From positions 62,001 to 126,000 of the forward strand of contig NZ_SWFP01000011.1 in the NCBI RefSeq assembly GCF_005869225.1: a stretch of DNA of 64,000 nucleotides. Reading direction: 5' to 3'. This stretch comes from Dyadobacter bucti (GTDB lineage: Bacteria; Bacteroidota; Bacteroidia; Cytophagales; Spirosomataceae). The notes beneath the pieces are model-generated. The model saw only the letters and a program-made list of their open reading frames with translations, did no database searches and was not told the DNA's origin. Shown here piece by piece: positions 42,396 through 50,982 of the stretch; the first letter of the stretch is position 1; the number at the start of each line of letters is the position of its first letter. Both the position numbers and the translations under genes were made by a program.

Positions 42396-42460
42396 TACTA
42401 TTTTCGTAGTGTACTTATAAAATAGTATTACTATTTTTACAGTGCACTTATAAAATAGTA
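42396..42460. promoter_or_regulatory. Two tandem inverted repeats before the DUF4143 gene
   Basis: TACTATTTT and AAAATAGTA enclose 14 bp at 42396-42427; the same pattern returns at 42429-42460 (33 bp later, three helical turns). The last copy ends 3 bp before the start codon at 42464, so the sequence lies in promoter and leader. It looks like a double operator. Confidence 0.6.
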
Positions 42461-42463
42461 AGG

Positions 42464-43645
42464 ATGTTTTACACCAGAGATATATTTTCGAGCCTTCTTG
42501 AACACCTTCCCAGAAAGCAAATTACTGTCCTGACCGGCATGCGCAGAACGGGTAAAACTACGCTTGTCAAGCAACTGATCGCTGAATCGGATATCGCTCA
42601 AAAGCATTACTTTGATCTCGAGAGAATTGACATCAGGTCGCTTTTTGCCGAGCCTAATTACGAGACGATCGTCTACGCGCTCACCCAGCAAGGGACAGAT
42701 TTTAGTAAAAAAGTGCTGATAGCCATAGATGAAATCCAGCTGGTTCCGAATCTTCCAAGTGTTCTCAAGTATCTCTACGATACCTATGATATCAAATTCA
42801 TAGTGACCGGATCCAACGCTTATTATATGAAAAACCTGTTTTCAGAATCATTGGCGGGTAGAAAAAAGATATTTGAAATATATCCGCTCCACTTTGGCGA
42901 ATTGCTGTCATTCAAGGAAATACCTGCCAGTTCAACTGATTTTAAGACCGCCGGTACATTTGTGCAGTCCGAATATGAGCGGCTGAAAATGCTTTACGAC
43001 AGCTACATTAATTATGGCGGATTTCCCGAAGTTGTGCTCGCGGATTCCGTTGCTGAGAAAAAGGATTTAATCAGCGATATACTGAGTTCCTATATCAATT
43101 TTGACCTTACTCTGCTTTCGGACATCCGTAATCCCACTAATCTGTTTAAGCTCATCAAGTTATTGTCTGTGCGGATCGGGACAAAGCTGGATATTTCCAA
43201 ACTGACCAGCCTTATGGGATTAGCCCGTCAAACCGTTGAAAATTATATCGACCTCCTGGAAAAAAGCTATTTGGTCAAAACGATACCCGTACTTTCGTCT
43301 AGTCCCGACAGGGAAATTGTGAAAGCAAGGAAAGCATATTTTTTGGACAACGGCATTGCTTCTTTGTCCGGAGAGCTCGGTAGTGGCGCAAAATTCGAAA
43401 ACGCGGTGTTTAATCAATTAATGCATAAAGGTGAGGTGGCATATTATCAGTTAAAATCGGGGAGAGAAATTGATTTTATTGTCAATAAAGAGCAATGTTT
43501 TGAAGTGAAGGAAACAGCCACGGAAGCCGACCTTAAGAATACAGAATCATTGGCCAAAAATCTTGATATTGCGCAATCTTATGTAATCGGACGTCACCCG
43601 GTCAAGCTTTTTGATGGATATATATGGGGTGGCAATTTGCGCTAA
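42464..43645 (+). CDS. AAA ATPase with C-terminal DUF4143 domain
   Basis: A 393-aa protein with an N-terminal AAA_14 type ATPase (Walker A TGMRRTGKTTLVKQL, Walker B VLIAIDEIQLVPN, and a sensor-like VTGSNAYYMKNLFSESLAGR) and a C-terminal DUF4143 region with a winged-helix part and a PD-(D/E)xK-like end (FYQL... seen as YYQLKSGREIDFIVN, EVKE). The end motif E/D-x-D and VKE suggests a nuclease-like fold. Function of these widespread, horizontally moving ATPases is unknown. The promoter has tandem inverted repeats. Confidence 0.88.
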   Translation: MFYTRDIFSSLLEHLPRKQITVLTGMRRTGKTTLVKQLIAESDIAQKHYFDLERIDIRSLFAEPNYETIVYALTQQGTDFSKKVLIAIDEIQLVPNLPSVLKYLYDTYDIKFIVTGSNAYYMKNLFSESLAGRKKIFEIYPLHFGELLSFKEIPASSTDFKTAGTFVQSEYERLKMLYDSYINYGGFPEVVLADSVAEKKDLISDILSSYINFDLTLLSDIRNPTNLFKLIKLLSVRIGTKLDISKLTSLMGLARQTVENYIDLLEKSYLVKTIPVLSSSPDREIVKARKAYFLDNGIASLSGELGSGAKFENAVFNQLMHKGEVAYYQLKSGREIDFIVNKEQCFEVKETATEADLKNTESLAKNLDIAQSYVIGRHPVKLFDGYIWGGNLR

Positions 43646-43666
43646 AACAGATTGCTAATTTTTTCC

Positions 43667-44599
43667 TTACAAAACCCTGATCTCACTTTTCTTCTCAAAA
43701 ATCTCCTGGGGCAAATAGGCGACAATCCCTGTTTTCAGGGCTTCGATCAGGCGGGTTTTCATTTGTTCGCGGTTGACGACCAGGCATACTTCCCGGGCGG
43801 GTTCGGGGAATTTGAAATTGCGGATATGTTTCCTGCGCTCTTCGGACAGCTCCATAACTGCCATTTCGGGCAGGATTGTGATGCCCCCGTTGCGTTCCAC
43901 CATTCGGATCAGCGTTTCAATACTGCCCGACCGGTAACTGAAACTGCTCCCAAACTGGCTATTGCGGCTCAGTTCACACAAGCGCTGGATCTGCGTCCGG
44001 AAGCAATGTCCTTCTTCCAGGAGCCACAGTTCGTTGGGTTCGATATCCGTCGGCAAAATGTACTGTTTGGCATACAAGTCCGTATTTTCAGACAAATAAG
44101 CATAAAAACGCTCCTTGTACAAAGGGATTTCATGCAGGCTGTTTTCTTCCGAAACCGATGCGACGATCCCGGCGTCCAGATTCCCGAGTTTCAGCTCGGT
44201 GATGATGCGTTCCGTGATCATCTCGGAGACGTGCAGACGGATATCAGGATAGTTGGCGATAAACGGATTGACAAAATGGGGCAGCAGGTACGGGGCAATA
44301 GTAGGAATAATACCGACGCGCATCTCACCGGACAAGTCGCCGTTAAAGTGCCTGGCGATCTCGTTCATTCTCCCGGCTTCCCTCAAAATTGTTTTTGCCT
44401 GGTCGATGATTTCCCTGCCGATGCTGGTGGGTACAATAGGCTGCTTGGTACGGTCGAAGATTTTTACCGAAAGCTCGTCTTCCAGCTTACGGATCATCAT
44501 TGACAAGGTAGGTTGTGTTACATTACAATGCTCCGCTGCCTGAACAAAATGGCGGTAATTATCAACGGCGACTATATATTCCAGCTGCTGGATATTCAT
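43667..44599 (-). CDS. oxyR: OxyR, hydrogen peroxide-responsive LysR-type regulator
   Basis: A 310-aa LysR-family regulator. The N-terminal HTH is NIQQLEYIVAVDNYRHFVQA followed by HCNVTQPTLSMMIRKLEDEL. The redox pair is Cys in EEGHCFRTQ and Cys in IQRLCELS, nine residues apart as in E. coli OxyR (199/208), which supports the assignment over general LysR. OxyR activates catalase and alkyl hydroperoxide reductase genes on peroxide stress; none is adjacent in this window. Convergent with the DUF4143 gene (21 bp apart). Confidence 0.92.
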   Translation of the reverse strand: MNIQQLEYIVAVDNYRHFVQAAEHCNVTQPTLSMMIRKLEDELSVKIFDRTKQPIVPTSIGREIIDQAKTILREAGRMNEIARHFNGDLSGEMRVGIIPTIAPYLLPHFVNPFIANYPDIRLHVSEMITERIITELKLGNLDAGIVASVSEENSLHEIPLYKERFYAYLSENTDLYAKQYILPTDIEPNELWLLEEGHCFRTQIQRLCELSRNSQFGSSFSYRSGSIETLIRMVERNGGITILPEMAVMELSEERRKHIRNFKFPEPAREVCLVVNREQMKTRLIEALKTGIVAYLPQEIFEKKSEIRVL

Positions 44600-44631
44600 T
44601 GAAGGTAGGGTAATAATAGATTCTGTTTATG

Positions 44632-44639
44632 CAAATATA
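44632..44639 (-). promoter_or_regulatory. Candidate oxyR -7 promoter box
   Basis: The minus strand reads TATATTTG, a perfect TAnnTTTG, about 33 bp upstream of the oxyR start. No clear -33 partner at the expected distance. Confidence 0.4.
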
Positions 44640-44685
44640 TAAAGCCATCATTTTAATTGATTATTAATTTAAAACCTTCACTAAA

Positions 44686-44703
44686 AATCAATGATAGTTG
44701 ATT
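44686..44703. promoter_or_regulatory. Possible LysR-type binding site between oxyR and the divergent gene
   Basis: AATCAA-TGATAG-TTGATT, perfect 6-bp arms with a 6-bp spacer. It lies 47-64 bp from the oxyR -7 box, a usual place for autoregulation by LysR-type proteins. GATAG also occurs in OxyR sites. Confidence 0.35.
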
Positions 44704-44800
44704 AAGTCCTTGTATTAAATTGCTATTAATTTTCCTTTTAATAAGAAACCTGGTCTGGTATTTGCAATACCCAAAACATCTTTACCAAACAAAAATTCCG

Positions 44801-44832
44801 TCATTCAATCATTCAATCATTCAAAATTCAAC
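44801..44832. repeat. TCATTCA repeat tract before 44837 gene
   Basis: TCATTCAATCATTCAATC, one further TCATTCA and AAATTCAA end a few bases before the start codon, as at the ABC and cydB genes. The short tract suggests a shorter version of the same element. Confidence 0.7.
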
Positions 44833-44836
44833 CAAA

Positions 44837-45172
44837 ATGAAACACCTAAAATCCCTATTCGTCCTCGCATTTCTCGCCCTGAGTGCATCCGTATTCGCGC
44901 AGACGACCACCCCGGCCAAACCGACGAATAAAACAACAGTTACCACAAAGACCACCGGAAAAGAAAAAACGGCTACTTCGGTGACTGTCAAAACCAAAGC
45001 CGACGGAACGCCGGACAGACGTTATAGTGAAAATCAGAAGCTAAAAAAAGACGGAACACCGGACAAACGGTATAGCGAAAACAAAAACCTGAAAAAGGAC
45101 GGAACGCCTGATAAACGCTACAAAGCCAACAAAACTACGGATGCAGAAAAGGCTGCTAAAAAACCGAATTAA
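44837..45172 (+). CDS. Exported repeat protein with DGTPDKRY motif
   Basis: A 111-aa small exported protein. The signal peptide is MKHLKSLFVLAFLALSASVFAQ, followed by a Thr/Lys-rich stretch and three tandem 16-residue repeats of the type DGTPDKRYSENKNLKK (the third truncated to DGTPDKRYKAN). Very basic. Proteins with these repeats are found in Bacteroidota; function unknown. The start at 44837 removes a non-signal N-terminus that the open frame would add back to 44720. A terminator follows. Confidence 0.75.
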   Translation: MKHLKSLFVLAFLALSASVFAQTTTPAKPTNKTTVTTKTTGKEKTATSVTVKTKADGTPDRRYSENQKLKKDGTPDKRYSENKNLKKDGTPDKRYKANKTTDAEKAAKKPN

Positions 45173-45208
45173 GTTGCAGGAAATTTTTTCTTGAAAAAAT
45201 TAGGGTAG

Positions 45209-45263
45209 GTGCCCGGCTGGTTGTCATTCCAATGTACAACCCAAGTCGGGCACTTATTTTTTT
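45209..45263 (+). terminator. Terminator after 44837 gene
   Basis: GTGCCCG (45209-45215) pairs with CGGGCAC (45247-45253), with an inner partial stem GGTTGT/ACAACC, followed by TTATTTTTTT. Upstream at 45182-45201 AATTTTTTC-TT-GAAAAAATT forms another perfect small hairpin. Confidence 0.75.
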
Positions 45264-45287
45264 GTATTCAGTAACCGTGTCATTGCA

Positions 45288-45857
45288 ATGGACATAGCCG
45301 TATCGGAACATGTAACCTATTTAAATAAGGATAGGGAAGAGGAATTTGAAAAGGTTTTCAAGGCACATTTCAAAAGCCTGCATGCCTATGCCCGTACCAT
45401 CGTGAGAGATGATATCATGGCCGAGGAAATGGTACAGAACGTTTTTTGCCGACTTTGGGAAAAAACAGAACAGATAGAGATACGGGAATCGGTAAGCGGC
45501 TATTTGTACAGGTCTGTTTACCACGAAAGCCTAAATTATCTCAAACACCTGAAAGTCCGGGAGGCTTATCAGAATTATGCGGTCAACAACATGGAACATA
45601 GCAACAATACATCACACAATCTTGAACTGCACGAACTGGAATACAGGCTGGAAAACGCCTTGAAGGAACTGCCCGAAAAATGCAGGACCATATTTCAGAT
45701 GAGCCGGTTTGAAGAACTGAAATACCAGGAAATAGCAGACCGACTTCAGTTACCGGTCAAAACCATTGAAAACCAGATGGGAAAAGCGCTGCGGCTTTTG
45801 CGGATCAAGCTGGTCAACTTTCTACCCGCGTCAATTTTATTGTTTTTCCTCAGCTAA
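45288..45857 (+). CDS. ECF-type RNA polymerase sigma factor
   Basis: A 189-aa sigma-70-like factor of the ECF group. Region 2 is FEKVFKAHFKSLHAYARTIV with the -10-binding stretch AEEMVQNVFCRLWEKTEQI; region 4 is LKELPEKCRTIFQMSRFEEL and QEIADRLQLPVKTIENQMGK. It is the usual Bacteroidota expansion type that drives genes for surface receptors. It lies directly before the FecR-like anti-sigma gene (8 bp gap) and the STN protein, so it is part of a cell-surface signalling unit. Confidence 0.92.
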   Translation: MDIAVSEHVTYLNKDREEEFEKVFKAHFKSLHAYARTIVRDDIMAEEMVQNVFCRLWEKTEQIEIRESVSGYLYRSVYHESLNYLKHLKVREAYQNYAVNNMEHSNNTSHNLELHELEYRLENALKELPEKCRTIFQMSRFEELKYQEIADRLQLPVKTIENQMGKALRLLRIKLVNFLPASILLFFLS

Positions 45858-45865
45858 TCAGGATC

Positions 45866-46861
45866 ATGAAAAAGGAATTGAACTATAACCACAACATAGA
45901 TGAGCTGCTCGTCAAGTCCCTGCTGGATGAAGCGACGGTTGCTGAGCAGATCGAGATCAACCAATGGTTGGCCGACAGTGAAGATAACCAGCGGTATTTC
46001 GAACATTTCGAGCTGATCTGGACGCAAAGCAAACAACTGGCTTTGCACAGCCAGATTGATGAGGAAGCGGCATGGCAGCGATTCCGGAAAAGGACGCGGC
46101 AGCCCGAGGAGGAGACGCCAGTGATTCCTTTGTATCAAAAACCGGCATTCCCGCTGTTCAGAGTCGCGGCGACGCTTGTTTTCTTGCTGGGTGCGGCCTG
46201 GCTGGCCTATTTTTATACTGCTCAGTTTACCGGTAAAGATCAGATTGTAGTCGCTTCGGGAGCTGAAACTTTGACTGATACATTGCCGGACGGATCGGTG
46301 GTTGTGCTCAATAAAAAATCAACCATTTCCTATCCGCGGGATTTCCGAGGAAATACCCGCCAGGTGGCGATGACGGGCGAAGCTTTTTTTCAGGTGGAGC
46401 CGGATAAGAGCAAGCCGTTTATCATTTCGGTCAATGACGTTACGGTGAAGGTCGTTGGTACCTCTTTCAATGTGAAGGATAATGATAAAAAAACGGAGGT
46501 GATTGTGGAAACCGGCCTCGTGGAAGTAACCAGAAAGCATGAGAAAGTCCGGCTGGTACCCAAACAAAAAGCAACCGCGCTGAAATCTGAACCGGACTTG
46601 GTGAAGCAAAATACCGAGGACGATTTTTATAAATATTACCGGACCCAAAAGCTGGTTTGCGAAGGAACACCTCTGTGGAGGCTTGTCGAAATTCTGAATG
46701 AAGTCTACGACGCGGACATTGTGATTGGAAATGAGAAATTGAGAGATCTGCCGATCAATTCCACCTATGATCACCAACCTTTGAACAACATACTTGACCT
46801 GATTAGTGAAACTCTGACATTGAAAGTTGAACACCAGGGACAGCAGATCATTTTGAAATAG
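45866..46861 (+). CDS. FecR-family anti-sigma factor
   Basis: A 331-aa inner-membrane anti-sigma factor. The N-terminal cytoplasmic domain (ELLVKSLLDEATVAEQIEIN, WLADSEDNQRYFEHFELIW) binds the sigma factor; one membrane helix follows at about residues 95-115 (LFRVAATLVFLLGAAWLAYF); then the FecR periplasmic domain (TLPDGSVVVLNKKSTISYPR, GEAFFQVEPDKSKPFIISV), and a C-terminal domain resembling the STN/DUF4974 module (WRLVEILNEVYDADIVIGNE). It relays a signal from the STN protein encoded next to the ECF sigma factor. Confidence 0.93.
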   Translation: MKKELNYNHNIDELLVKSLLDEATVAEQIEINQWLADSEDNQRYFEHFELIWTQSKQLALHSQIDEEAAWQRFRKRTRQPEEETPVIPLYQKPAFPLFRVAATLVFLLGAAWLAYFYTAQFTGKDQIVVASGAETLTDTLPDGSVVVLNKKSTISYPRDFRGNTRQVAMTGEAFFQVEPDKSKPFIISVNDVTVKVVGTSFNVKDNDKKTEVIVETGLVEVTRKHEKVRLVPKQKATALKSEPDLVKQNTEDDFYKYYRTQKLVCEGTPLWRLVEILNEVYDADIVIGNEKLRDLPINSTYDHQPLNNILDLISETLTLKVEHQGQQIILK

Positions 46862-46876
46862 GGCTTATCTTTCGGA

Positions 46877-48697
46877 ATGATTTGGACTTTTACTTTATCT
46901 AGGGGCATAAAACTGGCTGCAATCCTGATTGTAATTCCATTCATTGCCCGTACCCAAAACATTCTGAATAAAACGGTATCCGTACACGTCAGCAGACAGC
47001 CCGTTTCTTCCGTGCTGAAAACCGTGAGCGAGCAGGGGAAGTTTTATTTTTCCTATAACAGCAACATCATTCCCGGCGACAGCCTCGTGACCCTGAACCT
47101 GCGTGAAAGTCCTGTCAAACAAGTACTTGATATTTTATTCAAAAACAATTACCAGTATAAGGAAAAGGGTGAATACCTGATTATCCTGCCAGCGCCGAAG
47201 GAGAAAACATCCTATATCAGCGGACGCGTTTTTGATATAGAAACCAATGCTCCCGCCGACTATGCCAGTGTTTACTCCCGGCAGTTGCTCATTTCTGACC
47301 TGACCGATGATGACGGCCGTTTCCGGATGCGGGTAAAAGGAAGTTTTCCGGTAAGTCTTACCGTCAGCAAAGTGGGGTATGGCGACACAACAATTGTCGT
47401 GCAAGCCGAAGAAAGCCACGATCTGAAAATTAATATATCCACACGAGCGGTCGACCTTGATCCTTTAATTGTCCGGTATTCAGAAGGTGCTTCCACCTGG
47501 CTGGGCCGGCTTTTTCTTTCTGCGAGGCTGCGTGCACAAAGCCGCAATATCAGCAAGTTTTTTGTGGCGCTGCCCTATCAGGCCTCATTGAGTCCGGGGC
47601 TTGGCACGCACGGGCGTATGAGTTCGCAGGTGGTCAATAAGTTTTCCCTCAATTTACTGGGAGGCTATACTGCCGGTGTAAATGGTGTTGAGTTGGCGGG
47701 CGGCTTCAATATGTCAAAAAAAGACGTGCAATATGTACAGATTGCGGGCGCCTTTAACGTGGTTTCGGGCTATGTGAAGGGTGTGCAGATCGCAGGTTTT
47801 CTCAATCACGTACTCGATTCTCTGCAGGGTGTGCAGGTTTCCGGATTTAGCGGTAATGTAAAAAAAGCTGTTCATGGTGTGCAGGTAAGCGGTTTTCTAA
47901 GTCGAAGCGCGGCTGCATTGCATGGGATCCAGGTTTCCGGTGCGGCGGGCATTGTGGGCGGGGAAGGAGATGGTGTTCAGGTTTCGGGAGCCTATAATCA
48001 TGCTGCCGACACTTTCCACGGAGTACAGATCACGGGCGGCGTCAATTTTGCAAAAAACGAAATGGATGGTATGCAGCTTTCAGGGGTAGCAAACATCGGA
48101 AAAACGGAAGTGAAAGGTTTTCAGCTTGGCTTTATGAATTATGCAAAAAGACTAAAAGGTGTTCAGCTTGGAATTGTGAATGTAGCTGATAGTTCGGCGG
48201 GGCTGAGCCTGGGGCTGATCAATATTATCAAAAAAAGCAATTCCAATGTTTCTGTGTATGCCAATGAAATTGTGCCGATAAATCTGGCCTGGAAAATGGG
48301 TACGCGAAAGTTTTACAGCATGCTAATCGGCGGCACTACTACCGGGAGCCAGCATAAAGCCTACACGTTCGGGGCAGGAATCGGGCGTGAATTCCGGATC
48401 AACAAAAACCTGGATCTTTTCACAGAAATTACCAGCCAGAATATCTATCTCGGAAGTTGGGAGCAAATACCTTCAATATACCGCTTTCAAACCGCGCTGA
48501 ACCTCAAACTGAGCAGGCGGCTTATCCTTTTTGCCGGCCCTACGTTTTCAGTGTATCAAGCTGATCAGCATGAAGTTAAGGAGGGTTATAAATCCTTTCC
48601 TCTCAACAAATACCCCGGCTTCGACATGGGAAGCAAGCTCAGCAGCTGGTTTGGCTGGCAGGGCGGCCTGAGCTTCCGCTACGCAAAAGCGGACTAG
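46877..48697 (+). CDS. STN-domain outer-surface signalling protein with GVQ surface repeats
   Basis: A 606-aa exported protein. After the signal peptide (LAAILIVIPFIARTQ) it has an STN domain (about 30-105, VHVSRQPVSSVLKTVSEQGK), a CarboxypepD_reg-like domain (about 110-190, GRVFDIETNAPADYASVYSR), then about eleven repeats of the form GVQVSGF or GVQIAGF spaced roughly 20 residues (about 255-430), and a C-terminal region (about 470-606) with amphipathic strands like an outer-membrane barrel. In ordinary FecR systems the STN domain is fused to a TonB-dependent receptor; no TonB box, plug or barrel of that type is visible. Repeats resemble surface repeat families of Leptospira and Bacteroidota, name not certain. 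Best guess: the STN signals to FecR, the repeats sense. Confidence 0.75.
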   Translation: MIWTFTLSRGIKLAAILIVIPFIARTQNILNKTVSVHVSRQPVSSVLKTVSEQGKFYFSYNSNIIPGDSLVTLNLRESPVKQVLDILFKNNYQYKEKGEYLIILPAPKEKTSYISGRVFDIETNAPADYASVYSRQLLISDLTDDDGRFRMRVKGSFPVSLTVSKVGYGDTTIVVQAEESHDLKINISTRAVDLDPLIVRYSEGASTWLGRLFLSARLRAQSRNISKFFVALPYQASLSPGLGTHGRMSSQVVNKFSLNLLGGYTAGVNGVELAGGFNMSKKDVQYVQIAGAFNVVSGYVKGVQIAGFLNHVLDSLQGVQVSGFSGNVKKAVHGVQVSGFLSRSAAALHGIQVSGAAGIVGGEGDGVQVSGAYNHAADTFHGVQITGGVNFAKNEMDGMQLSGVANIGKTEVKGFQLGFMNYAKRLKGVQLGIVNVADSSAGLSLGLINIIKKSNSNVSVYANEIVPINLAWKMGTRKFYSMLIGGTTTGSQHKAYTFGAGIGREFRINKNLDLFTEITSQNIYLGSWEQIPSIYRFQTALNLKLSRRLILFAGPTFSVYQADQHEVKEGYKSFPLNKYPGFDMGSKLSSWFGWQGGLSFRYAKAD

Positions 48698-48858
48698 TGA
48701 ATTCAAAATTTCTTCAACATTATTTAAATAAAAATTAGGGTAAAGCCTGACGTCGTTGTCGGTACTGTACATACGGCGAAGGAGCACGATTGAAGGCCTG
48801 CAATTGAGTATTCCCACCCGGTATGTATTTAAAGACATTTTATTTTAAATACAATCCC

Positions 48859-49956
48859 ATGAAAAATCAGTCATTCCATTCATACAAGGCGTTTTTTACA
48901 GCACTTTTTCTTTTTGCGTGCACTCTTTCTTCTTCCGCTCAGGATACTACAGCTGCTGTTCACATTGGTTTTATATATCCGGTCAGTTCGAATGGCAAGA
49001 GCGCGGCTTCTTATACCAACCGTTTTTCGCTGCATGCGATCGCAGGTTTATCAAAAAATGAAACAGCTTTTGCGTTATCGGGCGTGGCTAATGTGATCAG
49101 GCAGAATGCCGCCGGGGTTCAGATTGCCGGTGCGGTAAATGTGGTCGGAAATGCAGCCAGTGGCGGGCAGATCGCGGGTGCTGCGAACGTGGTAGGGAAT
49201 TCGGCCAGCGGGGCACAGGTGGCGGGTTTTGCCAATGTTGTAAAAAATGAAGCAAAAGGAGCCCAGATCGCCGGTTTTATGAACCTTACCGGAAGTGCGG
49301 GGGCCGCACAGATTGCGGGTTTTACCAACATTGCACGGCAAAACGTGAAGGGACTTCAATTAGCAGGGTTTTTAAATAAAGCCGGAAATGTAAATGCACA
49401 GGTATCCGGTTTTGCCAACATTGCCCGCAACGTAAAAGGCGTTCAGCTGGCCGGGTTGATCAATATTGCCGACAGCTCGGACTACCCGATCGCACTTTTT
49501 AACTTCATCAAAAACGGGGAGAAATCAATAGCCCTGACCTGGGATGAAACCATGACAGGAATTGCTTCTTTCCGTTCGGGAGGAAAGGTGATGTATGGAA
49601 TCGCTGGGGTGGGTTTTAATTTCAAAGACACCAAAAAAGATATGTATGCCGTAGAAGCGGGTTTAGGGGCACATATTCCGGTGGTGAATAAATTCAGGAT
49701 TAATCTTGAAGCAATCTCGCACACATTGTCCGATTTCAAGGGAGGTAATTATTTTAAAAATTCGCTGCGGATCATACCTGCCTATCGGATCGGCCCGAAG
49801 CTGGAAATTTTTGCCGGCCCAACCTTCAATTACGTGAACTATGCGCGGGAGGATGATTATAATTTTGTCAAAAAATATATCTGGAAAAACGACGGTTCCA
49901 AGGACTTCCGGGGTGTGTATGCGGGCTTCAATGCGGGTTTGCAGCTTATTCTTTAA
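48859..49956 (+). CDS. Second surface-repeat protein, paralogue of the STN protein's C-terminal part
   Basis: A 365-aa exported protein. The signal peptide is AFFTALFLFACTLSSSAQ (ATG at 48859; a longer frame from 48823 adds no signal). It has about ten GVQIAGAVNVV / GAQVAGFANVV type repeats in the middle (about 55-215), then a barrel-like C-terminal region like that of the STN protein (ALTWDETMTGIASFRSGGKV). No STN or CarboxypepD domain. Probably an outer membrane or surface partner. Its stop overlaps the start of the acyltransferase gene (TAATG), so they are co-translated. Confidence 0.75.
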   Translation: MKNQSFHSYKAFFTALFLFACTLSSSAQDTTAAVHIGFIYPVSSNGKSAASYTNRFSLHAIAGLSKNETAFALSGVANVIRQNAAGVQIAGAVNVVGNAASGGQIAGAANVVGNSASGAQVAGFANVVKNEAKGAQIAGFMNLTGSAGAAQIAGFTNIARQNVKGLQLAGFLNKAGNVNAQVSGFANIARNVKGVQLAGLINIADSSDYPIALFNFIKNGEKSIALTWDETMTGIASFRSGGKVMYGIAGVGFNFKDTKKDMYAVEAGLGAHIPVVNKFRINLEAISHTLSDFKGGNYFKNSLRIIPAYRIGPKLEIFAGPTFNYVNYAREDDYNFVKKYIWKNDGSKDFRGVYAGFNAGLQLIL

Positions 49957-50831
49957 TGAATACTGTACAGCCCGTTACCGGCGCTGCCGTCACTTTGGCG
50001 CGCTGGCTGTCCCATCTGATATTCCTGGTATTTGCCCACATCTGGCCCTATCGTAAAAAAATAATTCGGAAAAACCTGGAAGCCTGCTTTCCGGAATTAT
50101 CAGATGGTGATATCAAGAGCCTGAGTTTGCGCTACTACCGGCATATCAGCGATCTCATTGTGGAAACGCTGCTGCTGGCTAACCTGGAAAACGATGATCT
50201 GAGGAAGCTCGTCAGTTACGAAAATTCTTCTTTGATACATCAGCTGATAAATCAAAAAAAGGACATTGTCCTGATCGCGTCACATTACGGAAACTGGGAG
50301 TATCTTTTTCAGTTGCCGCTGGTCGCCGACTGCACGGTGCTGGCAGCCTATTCGCCGGTATCGAATGGGTATATTGATAAAAAACTGAAATCCATCAGAA
50401 GCCGTTTTGGGATCAAACTGGTCCCTAAATCGGAATGGTACCGGACAGCACTTAACCGGAGGGGTGACGAACCGACCATTTTTATTACCATAGCAGACCA
50501 GCGTCCTCCGAAAGCTGCTAAACAAGCCGTGAATTTCTTTGGGCGAACAACGTATATCCAGCAAGGTGCGGCGCGGATTGCGGTCCGAAGAAACTGCGCA
50601 GTGGTTTACGCGGATGTTGAAAAAGACGGGAGGAATAAATATAAATTCACTTTCAGGCTGATCACGTCCAATGCAGTTCTTAGCGATGAAAATGCGATTA
50701 TGAAATCGTATTACGAGGCTCTGGAAACTACGATCCGGAGGCAGCCGGAATGGTGGCTCTGGTCGCATAACCGCTGGAAATTCGGGTACCAGCCCTCCTG
50801 TCCGGTACATAAGCCGGAAAATGTTGTATAA
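49956..50831 (+). CDS. Lipid A biosynthesis-type lysophospholipid acyltransferase (LpxL/HtrB family)
   Basis: A 291-aa membrane-bound acyltransferase that adds secondary acyl chains to lipid A or a similar lipid. Seen: helix near residues 10-30, SHYGNWEYL with the H-x4-E catalytic motif, and the later conserved block DQRPPKAAKQAVNFFGR and WWLWSHNRWKF. The length is typical. It is coupled to the preceding surface-repeat protein by a 1-bp overlap, which hints at work at the same surface, though the link may be accidental. Confidence 0.88.
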   Translation: MNTVQPVTGAAVTLARWLSHLIFLVFAHIWPYRKKIIRKNLEACFPELSDGDIKSLSLRYYRHISDLIVETLLLANLENDDLRKLVSYENSSLIHQLINQKKDIVLIASHYGNWEYLFQLPLVADCTVLAAYSPVSNGYIDKKLKSIRSRFGIKLVPKSEWYRTALNRRGDEPTIFITIADQRPPKAAKQAVNFFGRTTYIQQGAARIAVRRNCAVVYADVEKDGRNKYKFTFRLITSNAVLSDENAIMKSYYEALETTIRRQPEWWLWSHNRWKFGYQPSCPVHKPENVV

Positions 50832-50931
50832 TTCCGCAAAGGGTATGTCTGATTCCCCAATAATAGAAAAATCGAAAAATCATTAAAGGATTGAAAGTCA
50901 ATGTAATGTCGTGCTTTGGTTTGAAAGGGCT

Positions 50932-50939
50932 TATATTTG
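50932..50939 (+). promoter_or_regulatory. Candidate -7 box before CHRD lipoprotein gene
   Basis: TATATTTG is a full TAnnTTTG match about 44 bp upstream of the start codon. A matching -33 element at 19-21 bp is not clear. Confidence 0.4.
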
Positions 50940-50982
50940 AATCTGTACCAGCCAAACCAATTTTTTACCAAAACACAACATT

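Noticed and set aside
43652-44503. Long antisense frame of 283 codons over oxyR
   Set aside because: Shadow of the OxyR gene, which has full motif support; the antisense product resembles no family.
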